Origin: Actinomycetes bacterium
GTDB taxonomy: Bacteria > Actinomycetota > Actinomycetes > Propionibacteriales > Propionibacteriaceae
Assembly (NCBI GenBank): GCA_023393755.1
Contig: JAEXCA010000042.1
Span: 1 to 13,225 of the forward strand
Direction of reading: 5' to 3'
DNA length: 13,225 nt
Positions 1 through 8,136 of the stretch are shown here, one piece after another (within the stretch, counting starts at the first letter, position 1; each line of letters starts with the position of its first letter). Made by a program: the position numbers and the translations under genes. Under the pieces are notes generated by a model that was given only the letters and a program-made list of their open reading frames with translations, was not told the origin of the DNA and made no database searches.

Positions 1-3000
1 GCCGTCCCGGCCCGCCGGGGGGGGCTGCCCCGCCCGACGTGGTCGTCCAGGACGCGCTGCCAGCGGGAGGCCGAACCGGGCACCTGGGTGGGGCCGGTCG
101 GACTGAGGTCGTCCGCCGGCACGCCCATCGCCGCCCGCCACACCGAGATCTGCGCGACCAGCTCCGGGAACAGGTCGGCCGACAGTGCCTCCTGCCAGCG
201 GTGCTCGGTGGTTGTGGACGCCTCGCGCACCTGGGCGGCCAGGTCTCGCACCAACTCCGCGCGAGACACCAGGTACGGACCCCACTGCGGATGCTCGGCC
301 AGCCGGTCCGGAACTGTGCTGAGCCAGGGGAGCGGACCGTTGCGGTCCACCCGGTTGAGCCGGTAGGACAGCACGGCCGCCGGATCCCGTGCGTCGTCCA
401 GACTGCAGTCGCCGACCGCGTTGCGCAGCACTCCGACAGGGTCCGCTCCGGATGCGGCGAGGAGCATGAGCTGCGACCTGAGTACCGGCCACGCCGGGGC
501 GTCCGTCACTTCCGGGACTACCTTCTCGGCGTCGGCCTCGATCTGTGCCGCGCGTTCGCGTCCGACCATCTGTTCGGCGGCGAAGCCGAGGGCGTCGACG
601 TAGCGGTCGACGGCCGGCTTCAGCTGGGTCGCGGGGTCAGCCTCGATGCGCCGCAGGCCGGTCGCCGACAGGGCGGCGTCGTCCCGCGCGAGCACCGACT
701 CGAGCACCTCGGTCGGCGTGGGCGGCCGAGCCGTCTCCCAGCGAGGCACGCTGTCCGGTGCCCCGTCCCCCACGACCTGGACGTACGCGTGGTTCGCCAG
801 CCGGCCGCGGGTCATCATCGTGTACAGCTGCTGGCGGCTCTCCGTGCCGGTGAGCACCCCGTGCATGGTGTCGACGGTCGCACCCTGCGCGCCGTGGATC
901 GTGGTCGCATAGCCCAGTTCGACGTCGTCGCGGACGTAATCGGCCGGCAAGGTGATTCGAGAGCCGCGACTGTTCGCCACGACGAGGCTCTGGTCGCGTC
1001 CCACCGCGGTCACCGTCCACCGGTCACCGTTGCGCACCCAACCCGTGCGCGAGAACTGCAGGCGCCGCTCATTCCGCCGGGTCACCACCGTGTCACCGAC
1101 GGACGCCCGGTTCCCGTCGGACAGTGAGACCTCGGCGCCGCGTGCCGCGTCGCCGAGCCGGTAGTCCCGCGCGCGCCGGTTCAGCTCGACCACCAGATCG
1201 CGCGTGGGCGCGAGCATCAGACTTTCCAGCCCAGACGCCCGGTCGACCGCCCAGGCGATGAATGCCTGGTCCAGCGTCGAGCCGGCATCCCCGACGTGGA
1301 CGCGTCCCTGGTCGAGGTAGAAGCCGAGCGCATCCGGACGTCCCTCCCGCAGCGCCAGCGAGGCCGCCGCCTCGGCCGGGTCGGAGAACCGCACCACCTG
1401 GGTGAGTCGGATGGCGCCGTATTCGGCGGCGAGATCCTTCAGTACCCCGCCGGCCTCGACCGCGGCGAGCTGGTGGTCGTCCCCGACCAGTCGGACGCTG
1501 CCGCCGCGTCCGACCACGAACGACACCGCTGCCTCGAGGGTGAGCGTGTCCGCCATGCCGGCCTCGTCGATAACGACCAGCGTCCGCGGTCCGATCTGAT
1601 CGGCCCACGCCGGCAGCCGGCCGGTCGACATTCCGTGGGTGAGGATGTGCAGGGTGTCGGCGTGCCCACCGAGCTGCTCGCCGAGCGCGGCCGCTGCGGC
1701 CGCCGACGGCGCCATCCCAAGCACGTCGCCGCCTGCCTCGCGCCACGCCGCCGCCAGCACGCTCATCGCAGTCGTCTTGCCCGCACCGGCCGGCGCGAGT
1801 GCCAACTGCAGACGATCGCCGGAGCTCGCCATCGACCGCACGAGGTTCACCTGGCCGGGGTTGAGTTCGACGCCGTTGGCCATGGCTGCCAGCAGCGCCA
1901 GACTGATCGACCGCTCGCCGACCACCATGCCGTCCCGGCGTCCGGCGAAGGCGAGCAGCCGGGTTTCGGCGTCCAGGATCTGCTGCGAGGTGTAGATCGC
2001 CGAATCGGCCACCGTGTACACCGAGCTGCCGTCCGGACGACGCAACTCGGCAGGCTCGCTGATCCCGTCCCCGGCCGGGGTGAGCCGCACCGAGGACCGT
2101 TCCAGGGCCAGGTCGACAACCCGCTCAAGAATGGATGCGAGCTCGGGCAGTTCGAACCGACGCACCTGGCGCAACGCCTCGGCGCGGACGTGCCAGGGCT
2201 GCCACCACGACCGGCGCCGCTGGACGACCGTCACCACGTTGTCGGCCAGCCGCTGCAGCCAGGCCTCGTCGATCGTCCGGGACGGGAGTGGCCTCCGGGT
2301 AAGGGCGCGGGTCAGCATGCGGGCCGTCCCGCCGCGTCCCAGTACCTCCTCGGCCTGCGCCGCCCAGACCCGGCGCTGCTCGGCGAGTGAGTGGGGCTCG
2401 TGCTTGGCCTCCCGCGTCTCGAGGGTCGCTCGCTGCGCGAGGTCGTAGAGCTCGGTCGGGGTCGGGGTGCGGCCGTGTCGCTGCTGGAAATCGGCGACGA
2501 GATCGCCCTGTGCCCGGGTGATCATCTTGTCGCGCTGCGACCACCGCTCCAGCAGTGCGAGGTCGACTCCGACGATCTCGCGCACCGGGCGCTCGGGGTC
2601 GGAACCGGGACGGTTTGTGAACCGCACGCCCAACTCGTGGGTGAGGTGCTTCTCCAGGGCGGTGTTGTAGAACTCCGAGACCGTCACGTTCGCCTTGAAC
2701 ATGATCCGGCCGTCGATCGCCAGCCACGCGCCGTCGTCCGCGGCCTGCACCTTGTTCGCGATCGCGACGTGGGTGTGCAGGTCCGGATCGCCGGCGCGGG
2801 AGTCGCGGTGGGTGAAGGACGCTGCCACGATCCCGAGCGTCTTGACCTGGCGGACGCCGTTGCGTCCGCGCCGGGTGTAGATCGCCCGCTCCTCGAGGTA
2901 GCGCAGGCTGTCCGCGACGGCGCGGTCGTGGCAGCGTTCCACGATCGCGGAGGTCTCGGGGTCGGCCAGCGCCCAGAGCGCCGAGACCGACTTCACCGGC

Positions 3001-3572
3001 GAGAAGGTCGCGTCGTAGCCGGACACGCCGCTGCGCACCGGACGCTGCGCCCGCACGATGAACCCGGACAGTTCGCGGGCGTCGAGGGGATCGCGTCCGA
3101 AGCGCTTGCGGAACGCCTCGCGCCCGACCTCGGTGCGCAACTCGGCCCGAACCTCGGCCGGCGCCGGATCGGACGCGACGCGTCCGTGGGCAAGGTTCCA
3201 GTCGTCGATGCGCTGGGTGAGCTCCACGCTGAAGTCGGTCATGCCCGGGTAGACCCCGTAGCGCTGGCCGAGCTGCATCGCGTCCCTGATGTCGCGGTCG
3301 GTGGCGCGGGTGAGGGCGGCCAGCCGCTCCGTGGCCAGCGGGTGATCACCGAGCCCGAACAGCGACAGCATCTGGTCGGCGGTCACGACGTCGCCGACCT
3401 GCAGACCGTCGATGCCGGCCAGACCGGAGCCGACCCATTGCCCGGGCTTCTGGCCCTTCAGGCTGTAGTAGTCGGCCAGGCTCATGTGGCCCTTCTCGGT
3501 GGAGTCCATGGCCGCGACGTTCCGGGTGAAGTACTCGTAGCCCGTGCCGGCGGTCAGTTTGTGCAGGGTCAT
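1..3572 (-). CDS. MobF-family conjugative relaxase with TraI/TrwC-type helicase (3'-partial)
   Basis: Nicks one strand at oriT, stays covalently attached through tyrosine, and unwinds the strand for conjugative transfer. About 1190 residues are visible; the reading frame is open to the left edge, so the C-terminus is missing. Seen: N-terminal tyrosines Y12 and Y14 (GTGYEYF) plus a YY pair in ADYYSLKG; the HUH metal site as THRD (H about 255) and LHTHV (H266, H268); Walker A APAGAGKT near residue 595; Walker B VVIDEAG near 667; motif III VRLVGDDHQLA; and late helicase motif TIHGAQG near 895. This is the order of TrwC/TraI relaxases (relaxase domain, then RecD-like SF1 helicase). Start: an AGGAGG at 3586-3591 lies 10 bases before a GTG at 3575 and 13 before the ATG at 3572, so either may be used. 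The gene diverges from a repeat-rich gap that probably holds its nic site. Family assignment is secure; whether it supports self-transfer or only mobilization cannot be told here. Confidence 0.93.
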   Translation of the reverse strand, partial: MTLHKLTAGTGYEYFTRNVAAMDSTEKGHMSLADYYSLKGQKPGQWVGSGLAGIDGLQVGDVVTADQMLSLFGLGDHPLATERLAALTRATDRDIRDAMQLGQRYGVYPGMTDFSVELTQRIDDWNLAHGRVASDPAPAEVRAELRTEVGREAFRKRFGRDPLDARELSGFIVRAQRPVRSGVSGYDATFSPVKSVSALWALADPETSAIVERCHDRAVADSLRYLEERAIYTRRGRNGVRQVKTLGIVAASFTHRDSRAGDPDLHTHVAIANKVQAADDGAWLAIDGRIMFKANVTVSEFYNTALEKHLTHELGVRFTNRPGSDPERPVREIVGVDLALLERWSQRDKMITRAQGDLVADFQQRHGRTPTPTELYDLAQRATLETREAKHEPHSLAEQRRVWAAQAEEVLGRGGTARMLTRALTRRPLPSRTIDEAWLQRLADNVVTVVQRRRSWWQPWHVRAEALRQVRRFELPELASILERVVDLALERSSVRLTPAGDGISEPAELRRPDGSSVYTVADSAIYTSQQILDAETRLLAFAGRRDGMVVGERSISLALLAAMANGVELNPGQVNLVRSMASSGDRLQLALAPAGAGKTTAMSVLAAAWREAGGDVLGMAPSAAAAAALGEQLGGHADTLHILTHGMSTGRLPAWADQIGPRTLVVIDEAGMADTLTLEAAVSFVVGRGGSVRLVGDDHQLAAVEAGGVLKDLAAEYGAIRLTQVVRFSDPAEAAASLALREGRPDALGFYLDQGRVHVGDAGSTLDQAFIAWAVDRASGLESLMLAPTRDLVVELNRRARDYRLGDAARGAEVSLSDGNRASVGDTVVTRRNERRLQFSRTGWVRNGDRWTVTAVGRDQSLVVANSRGSRITLPADYVRDDVELGYATTIHGAQGATVDTMHGVLTGTESRQQLYTMMTRGRLANHAYVQVVGDGAPDSVPRWETARPPTPTEVLESVLARDDAALSATGLRRIEADPATQLKPAVDRYVDALGFAAEQMVGRERAAQIEADAEKVVPEVTDAPAWPVLRSQLMLLAASGADPVGVLRNAVGDCSLDDARDPAAVLSYRLNRVDRNGPLPWLSTVPDRLAEHPQWGPYLVSRAELVRDLAAQVREASTTTEHRWQEALSADLFPELVAQISVWRAAMGVPADDLSPTGPTQVPGSASRWQRVLDDHVGRGSPPRRAGT

Positions 3573-3575
3573 CAC

Positions 3576-3959
3576 GATGGCCACACCTCCTCTCGCGCTG
3601 CGGTGGAAGATCCCGTCGCGCCACTAAGCCGAAAACCGACCCCCGATCCGGACAGATCGCGGCAACTTCCTTCGGACGAAGTCCAGATCGAACCCCTGAC
3701 AACTTCCCTAAGCCCAGGACCGCGGCGATCGGGACGCTCGAGCGCCGACATCTTCGGCATCTCTCAGCCCTCCCGTCTGCGCTCGGGGTCGGCGACGCGG
3801 CGACGACGGCCGCAGACCCGTTCACTTCCATAAGCCTTCGAAAGGGGCCGTTCCGGACAGGCTCAGCCGATTTCTCTCTGGCGGGTTGCGGGAGGCATGC
3901 CCGCTCGCCGGTTGCAGCACGAGCTTTGGCGACTGAGACTCGTGGGCGTGGAGGCGAAC
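3576..3959. promoter_or_regulatory. Divergent intergenic region, candidate oriT
   Basis: No convincing gene lies in these ~385 bases between the relaxase and the antitoxin. The stretch is dense in small structures: a hairpin CTTCG-GA-CGAAG (3670-3681, alternatively ACTTC 3665-3669 with GAAGT 3678-3682); a 10-bp palindrome CGCTCGAGCG (3735-3744) running into GCCGA-CATCT-TCGGC (3744-3758); arms GTCTGCG/CGCAGAC (3775-3781, 3811-3817); a 13-mer ACTTCCNTAAGCC twice (3702-3714, 3824-3836) with partial copies near 3623 and 3665; and CCGGACAG twice (3647, 3852). Relaxase genes commonly lie next to the oriT they nick, and oriT regions carry inverted repeats for the relaxase and direct repeats for accessory proteins. 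The position of nic cannot be assigned. Promoters for both flanking genes must also be here, but no convincing -35/-10 pair was identified. Confidence 0.5.
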
Positions 3960-4178
3960 ATGGTGCCGGACCTGGACATCGAACCCGAGCTGCTCGATCG
4001 CGCACTGGCGCTGAGCGGTGCGCGAACACGCGAGCAGGCGGTGACCCTGGCGCTCGAGGAGTTCATCGAGCGGCGCCAACGCGCCAGGATCGTCGAGTCC
4101 TTCGGCACGCTCGATTGGGACGATGCCTACGACTACCAAGCCGACCGGCGTCGCGACGTCCTGGAACCTTTGGAGTGA
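3960..4178 (+). CDS. VapB-family type II antitoxin (apparently without VapC)
   Basis: Seventy-two residues resembling the VapB antitoxin family: a short N-terminal strand (LDIEPELL) that would form a ribbon-helix-helix DNA-binding domain, then helices through TREQAVTLALEEFIERRQRARI, then the FGTLDWDDAYDY tail typical of the region that wraps the toxin. The start at 3960 is chosen because GGAGG (3950-3954) lies five bases upstream and because the family motif begins immediately; an upstream in-frame ATG at 3897 would add 21 residues unlike the family. VapB normally binds and inhibits a VapC PIN-domain RNase encoded immediately downstream, often overlapping. Here only an 18-codon GTG frame overlaps the stop (ending near 4231), and it shows no PIN sequence, so the toxin seems lost or elsewhere. 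It may still act as a DNA-binding regulator or protect against a related VapC. Confidence 0.8.
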   Translation: MVPDLDIEPELLDRALALSGARTREQAVTLALEEFIERRQRARIVESFGTLDWDDAYDYQADRRRDVLEPLE

Positions 4179-4260
4179 ACCGCGAGCCGGTTGGTGCGAG
4201 GGCGCTGGGCGTCCGTCCAGGTGCCAGGTAGAACGTCGTCCGGATGTTAGTTAGCCGACC

Positions 4261-4285
4261 CCCCGAGGCAGGGGAGACTCCTTTT
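4261..4285 (+). terminator. Weak terminator-like hairpin after the antitoxin gene
   Basis: CCCC-GAGGCA-GGGG (4261-4274) is followed seven bases later by TTTT (4282-4285). The stem is only four base pairs, so this is a weak candidate. A second small hairpin, GGAGG-ACTTACG-CCTCC (4304-4320), lies directly beyond the stop of the convergent minus-strand gene but has no T run on either side. Together they fall in the 144-base convergent gap, which contains no convincing gene. Confidence 0.25.
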
Positions 4286-4322
4286 CGCGGTGCCGAAGGC
4301 AATGGAGGACTTACGCCTCCTG

Positions 4323-5633
4323 CTACGGCAACCCGGCCTTGTCGAACTCCAGTTGGAGTCGGGGGCGGCGCCGGTGGGTCTCGCGCAGGTCGGCGATGAG
4401 TTCGTCCACCTCGGCGGCTTCGGGGCTGCCGGACGCGAGCTTGCGCATCCGGGCGAGCCGGCGTGCTGCGGATCGGTAGTAGCTGGCGTCGGCGTGCTCG
4501 AGATCGGCGAGAACGATCTGGGTGTAGATCGGCAGGACGGCAATCGGGTCGACCTTCTCGTAGCGCTTGGCCAGCTCCTGCCACAGGCCCGACTCGTCAA
4601 GGGTGAGGGAGTGGGCGAGATCCCACGCGAGGGCGAGATCGTCCAGCCCGTACAACGCGAACGAGACGGCCTCGCGGGGTCGGCATTCGAGGGTGGCCGC
4701 CACCTCGTCGGCGTAGGCCGGCCAGGACGCTCCGGCCCGCTTGTGCAGCCCGGACGCGTTCGACGACGTCGGCCACCGCCGGAACACCTCCAGCCGGGCG
4801 GGTAGTTCCTCGGCGGGTCGGTGCTCGGCCAGCAGATCGCACCAGTACCCGGACGCCTTGGCGGACTGGTGGCCGAGGTCGAACCAGGCGGCTTGTCGGG
4901 CCCAGTCGATGGCAAGGTCGAACTCGCCGATCTCGGCCAGAGCCTCGGCGGTGTCCTCCAGCCAGGCCGCCACCTTTCGGTCACGGGAGTGGGTAGCGAT
5001 GATCGCGTCAACGTCCTTGTCCCAGACGGCGAGCCGACGCGCGTTCCACTCCACGACGAACCGCGTGTGATCCTCCTCCAAACGTCTGCTCCAGGCGGCC
5101 CGGTCCGTGCTCCACAGGTTGCGCTGTTGCTCGTCGGAGAGCTTGGGGCTGAGCGCGGCGGCGATCTCGTCCAGCTTCGCCCGATAGGCGGCCAGGCCTG
5201 GCTCGCCGAAAGCGGGAGCGTAGCTGACCGGATCGATCTCGAAGAAGTCGCACTCGTTGTCGAACTGGAAGCGGATCATCCAGTCGACAAGCTTGCGATA
5301 CGGCGGCGGCGCGGTGCGCGCCAGCCGCGCGTGCAGCTCGAGCAGCTCGCGGATCGCGTCCCCGATGATGCCGCTGGAGTCGTCGGCGCCCATGATCACC
5401 TTGCAGGCACTGGCGATCGCCTTCTGGGTGACGGCGAGTACCTCTGCAGGCGGCTCGTTCTCGGCCGCGTCCTGCAGCAGGGTCACCGCGTCGTGCAGCT
5501 GAATGCCGTACTCGTTCGAGGCCCGCCAGCGGTGGAGGTCAGTGGGCGTCCGCACCAGGGGAAGAATCTGGTCAGCCAGGGTCACGGAGACATCTTGCCG
5601 GTGCCCGGTGTGCGAAGTCAGGGAGCGGTTCAC
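4323..5633 (-). CDS. DUF6880-like helical protein of unknown function
   Basis: A 436-residue soluble protein without signal peptide or membrane segments, predicted almost entirely alpha-helical. The N-terminal half (LADQILPLV, IGDAIRELLELHARLA, then PYRKLVDWMIRFQFDNE and the FFEIDP/YAPAFGEPGLAAY segment) and the C-terminal half, with TPR-like helix pairs (AEALAEIGEFDLAIDWARQA; YYRSAARRLARMRKLA), resemble DUF6880-type proteins and the C-terminal part of some SWIM zinc-finger proteins. The family call is from memory of motifs. No catalytic motif is visible, so a scaffolding or protein-binding role is the most that can be inferred. The listed start is a GTG at 5633 with no clear ribosome binding site; an internal GTG (about 5585, beginning VTLADQ) is an alternative. 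It lies 27 bases after the cysteine-rich gene on the same strand and probably shares its transcript. Confidence 0.8.
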   Translation of the reverse strand: MNRSLTSHTGHRQDVSVTLADQILPLVRTPTDLHRWRASNEYGIQLHDAVTLLQDAAENEPPAEVLAVTQKAIASACKVIMGADDSSGIIGDAIRELLELHARLARTAPPPYRKLVDWMIRFQFDNECDFFEIDPVSYAPAFGEPGLAAYRAKLDEIAAALSPKLSDEQQRNLWSTDRAAWSRRLEEDHTRFVVEWNARRLAVWDKDVDAIIATHSRDRKVAAWLEDTAEALAEIGEFDLAIDWARQAAWFDLGHQSAKASGYWCDLLAEHRPAEELPARLEVFRRWPTSSNASGLHKRAGASWPAYADEVAATLECRPREAVSFALYGLDDLALAWDLAHSLTLDESGLWQELAKRYEKVDPIAVLPIYTQIVLADLEHADASYYRSAARRLARMRKLASGSPEAAEVDELIADLRETHRRRPRLQLEFDKAGLP

Positions 5634-5660
5634 TATCGGCGAAATGGAGGATGGCCTCCG

Positions 5661-5927
5661 CTATTCGAGAGCTGACGTCTCAGGCGAGTCCGTGTCGTGG
5701 TGGACGTCCGGGCAGTCGACGAGGCAACAGCCGCAGACGCGGCTGCCGTCGGCGAGGATCAGGTCGGCGTCGTTGCTGCATGAGCAGCCTGGCTTCCGGC
5801 ACTCGCACCGGACGCCGCGTTCGATCAGCTCGGCGATCACGTTCACGAGGCTACGACGCCACGTCCGCGGCCACCACCTGTCGTCGCCCCCGACACCCGA
5901 CGTGCTTCTCCCCTTCTTCGACGTCAC
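5661..5927 (-). CDS. Small cysteine-rich, probably zinc-binding protein
   Basis: Eighty-eight codons beginning with GTG. The C-terminal half carries eight cysteines in a compact arrangement: CEC-x4-CSC (four cysteines) and, after DADLILADGSRV, CGCC-x3-C, followed by a histidine-rich VHHD. Such spacing suggests a small zinc ribbon or treble-clef-like fold; no known family is recognised. The first ~30 residues are basic, with a WWPRTWRR stretch, and may be untranslated; an in-frame GTG beginning VNVIAELIERG, just before the cysteines, is an alternative start. No good Shine-Dalgarno supports either. It sits 72 bases after the CoiA-like gene and 27 bases before the DUF6880-like gene, all on the minus strand, which favours a real gene in the same unit. 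Codon-position GC and cysteine clustering argue against chance, but it could be a remnant. Confidence 0.6.
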   Translation of the reverse strand: MTSKKGRSTSGVGGDDRWWPRTWRRSLVNVIAELIERGVRCECRKPGCSCSNDADLILADGSRVCGCCLVDCPDVHHDTDSPETSALE

Positions 5928-5999
5928 GATGCCGAGTCGCGACGATGTCCCCTATGTAACCAACCCCTGTGGATACAGACCCCTCAAGTGCCACAGACC

Positions 6000-7286
6000 T
6001 CATGCATCCTGGAGCAGAGCCTCGGTTGAGAGCTCGGCCGTGCGACGATCGGTGCTCGCGTTGTCGTCCGCTCTTGGTTCAGTTCCGGACACGACTGTGA
6101 GCTCCGACGCTGACCACTCCAGGCTGGCCGCGACCCTGCGGGCCTCGCCCACGGACTCGACGAAGACGCGAACGCCGCGTCGCCTCCAGCTCCGGCCGAG
6201 CGCAGGCGCCGCCTTTCCGGCCACTGGGCACACAACCCCCCAGAGACGGGCCTCGCTTCCCGCTGGTTGAGCCCACAAGACGGCGGCGCCCGCCGTTGCA
6301 TCTGAGCCGCGAGCCAACCTCAGTGGTGTGGGAAAGGCGCCATCCCAGGGCTTCGGCGGTACTCCAAGGCGGATCTCGCCGCCCCCGACATCGGAGGCCG
6401 CCTGTGCAAGCGCCTGTTGAAGCACGCGGTGTTGGCGTTCGTATAGCGCCATTAGGTTGGCGGAGTGTCGAGCATGGTCGAGGCGAGTTCTCTCCTGTGC
6501 CTCGCGGAGCCTGGCCTTGGCGTCGCGCTCTGCCGCCCTGAGTGACGCGACTCGCCGGACGTCTTCAGACCCAACCAGGAGCACGGCGTCGCGGATGAAA
6601 TAGCTGCGGTCACCCGAGGTTTCGGCGTAGCTGTCGTCGCTCACCACCTCAATCCGGCCGTTGAGGAGTCCTAGTGCGACCTTGCGAAACGCCACCGGCT
6701 CGGCTTGCTCCCATCGGGTTGATCGGAAGTGCGTGACCAGACGCGCCAATCCGCGGTCGGCAATGAGCTGCCCATCCTCGGCTCGGACGTGGCAACTTGG
6801 CAAAGCAGTCATCCAAGGAGCCTGTTTGGACGACACCCAAACACAGCCGATTCCGTCGTCTGCGTAGCGGCTGGTGCGCTCACGACCCGCCTCGATCGTC
6901 ATTCCGGCGAGCTGAACCTCGAATGCGATTCGGCGGCCATCCGGTGAGATGCCTAGTACGTCGGCGCGCCATCCTCCGGTGTCTCCGGCTGCCGGCACCG
7001 CCTCGAGCACGGCGCGGTAACCGGCGCTGCGGATCGCGAACGCGATCGCCCGCTTGAGCTCAAGATGTGCGGGTGTTTCGCCGAGCGACGGGCACCCAGG
7101 TTGAAGCGAGTCGTGGGCGAAGAACCGCAAGCCGGCAGACGACACCTTGGCGTGCATTGGTGCGCGACAGTCCCGACAGGAAAGGTCCGCTCGAGGGTGC
7201 ACCTTGTGGATGCCTGCCCAGGTCTCGTCGCTGCAGCAGGTCGAATCAAATAGCGCCTCGTGGGCGCCGATCGCCGTCAGTGGCAT
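6000..7286 (-). CDS. Competence protein CoiA-like nuclease
   Basis: A 428-residue protein of the CoiA-like family. The start at 7286 is firm: AGGAGG (7293-7298) is six bases upstream, and MPLTAIG is the family's usual beginning, although the frame is open further upstream inside the XRE gene. Seen in order: a zinc-finger-like N-terminal part (LSCRDCRAPMHAK, C37/C40) running into GLRFFAHD; the nuclease core with ETPAHLELK (70-78), WRADV (D109) and AFEVQ (E123, Q125), matching the D...ExQ active site of the PD-(D/E)XK CoiA nuclease; a charged coiled-coil segment (about 245-297); and an uncharacterised C-terminal domain. In Streptococcus CoiA is needed for transformation, but in actinobacteria many homologues sit outside competence operons. 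Here the ATG follows the XRE stop by one base, so the two are translationally linked. A DNA-cleaving role in processing incoming DNA is inferred. Confidence 0.85.
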   Translation of the reverse strand: MPLTAIGAHEALFDSTCCSDETWAGIHKVHPRADLSCRDCRAPMHAKVSSAGLRFFAHDSLQPGCPSLGETPAHLELKRAIAFAIRSAGYRAVLEAVPAAGDTGGWRADVLGISPDGRRIAFEVQLAGMTIEAGRERTSRYADDGIGCVWVSSKQAPWMTALPSCHVRAEDGQLIADRGLARLVTHFRSTRWEQAEPVAFRKVALGLLNGRIEVVSDDSYAETSGDRSYFIRDAVLLVGSEDVRRVASLRAAERDAKARLREAQERTRLDHARHSANLMALYERQHRVLQQALAQAASDVGGGEIRLGVPPKPWDGAFPTPLRLARGSDATAGAAVLWAQPAGSEARLWGVVCPVAGKAAPALGRSWRRRGVRVFVESVGEARRVAASLEWSASELTVVSGTEPRADDNASTDRRTAELSTEALLQDA

Positions 7287-7287
7287 C

Positions 7288-8136
7288 TCACCCCTCCTGG
7301 ATGACCGTGTGCGGTAGCAGGTCGTAATCGGCGGGTTTGCCGTAGAGGTAGCCCGATTCGCGGAGGATGGAGAGCCGCCACTCGGCACTAAGGCTGATTC
7401 GGTCCATAAGCTTCCGGACCTCGTCCATGCCAGGTGCTCCTGTCGAGAGGTAGCTTGTGAGCCCACGGACTGGAAGTGTCTCCAGGTTCCAAAGCCGGTG
7501 CTCCGCGCTCCATCTGACGTGTTGGCATGCACTTCGTGTGGCGTCGAGGAGCGCATTGAGCGCGATCTGGCTCTCCTTGGTCACGTCGATTGAGGGCAGG
7601 TCCTCCGCCTCGTCGTACGGACCGTACATGAGCAGGTGAAACTCTTGGTCGAAGAGCGATCCTTGGCTGCCATCGATGCCTTCGGCGGCTGCGGCGGACA
7701 TGAGTACGGTCAAAGCCGTTTGAAGCTGCCAGTTCGCCGGCTCGATGATCGAGACCAGGCGGTTGACGGTGGGGAACTCGCCAAAGCCGTCGCGCGCGCG
7801 ATGGATCTCGTGATCGCCACTGATTCTCCAACCCGCGTCGATAGCTCCTTGCCGGGCGCTCCTGGCATCTGCGAAGAGGTCGACAGCAAGGGTTCGTCGG
7901 TGGATGCCGGCACATCGTCCGCTGACAACAGCGCCATTTGCCAGCTCAAAACGAAGCACGACGGAGGCGTCGATGGCCTTTGCCAGCGAGTCGATGGTGT
8001 CCCAGCTCGGTCGCGCACCCGCCATTTCGATCTGGCTCTGGGCCCCCCTCGTAACGTGTCTGGCGTTTGCAGCCTGGGCCTGGGTCATTCCGGCCGCCTC
8101 GCGTGCTGCTGCGAGAAGTGATGCGATTTCTTCCAT
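7288..8136 (-). CDS. XRE/Cro-family HTH protein with uncharacterised C-terminal domain
   Basis: A 282-residue protein. Residues about 4-62 form a Cro/C1-type helix-turn-helix (LLAAAREAAGMTQAQAA, then RGAQSQIEMAGARPSWDTIDSLAKAI), slightly divergent in the turn. The remaining ~220 residues match no family I recognise. They begin with a small strand-rich part and contain a probably helical region (SLFDQEFHLLMYGPYDEAEDLP). The size suggests a sensory or partner-binding domain. Its ATG at 8136 has no strong ribosome binding site. The gene overlaps nothing upstream; its stop is separated from the CoiA start by one base, and it diverges from the PLD-helicase gene across 129 bases that contain a perfect dyad. 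It is therefore the likely local regulator of both directions. An alternative is that it is a functional subunit that recognises DNA rather than a repressor. Confidence 0.83.
   Translation of the reverse strand: MEEIASLLAAAREAAGMTQAQAANARHVTRGAQSQIEMAGARPSWDTIDSLAKAIDASVVLRFELANGAVVSGRCAGIHRRTLAVDLFADARSARQGAIDAGWRISGDHEIHRARDGFGEFPTVNRLVSIIEPANWQLQTALTVLMSAAAAEGIDGSQGSLFDQEFHLLMYGPYDEAEDLPSIDVTKESQIALNALLDATRSACQHVRWSAEHRLWNLETLPVRGLTSYLSTGAPGMDEVRKLMDRISLSAEWRLSILRESGYLYGKPADYDLLPHTVIQEG

Noticed and set aside
39..3833. Long plus-strand frames (39-1127, 1296-2390, 2391-3833) opposite the relaxase
   Set aside because: They are antisense to a gene with clear relaxase and helicase motifs; composition is Arg/Pro/Gly-rich without domains, as expected from third-position GC in high-GC DNA.
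4063..5675. Alternative frames 4063-4584 (-), 4247-5011 (-), 4821-5675 (+) around the DUF6880-like gene
   Set aside because: Low-complexity Ser/Arg/Pro-rich products without motifs, all overlapping a frame with coherent helical protein composition.
5503..6270. 255-codon plus-strand frame over the cysteine-rich gene and the end of the CoiA-like gene
   Set aside because: Antisense to CoiA C-terminal coding sequence and the cysteine-rich frame; Ser/Arg-rich with no domain. The cysteine-clustered minus-strand frame is the better choice.
7287..7556. N-terminal extension of the CoiA-like frame to 7556
   Set aside because: It would overlap the XRE gene by about 270 bases. The ATG at 7286 has AGGAGG at the right distance and the family's usual N-terminus.
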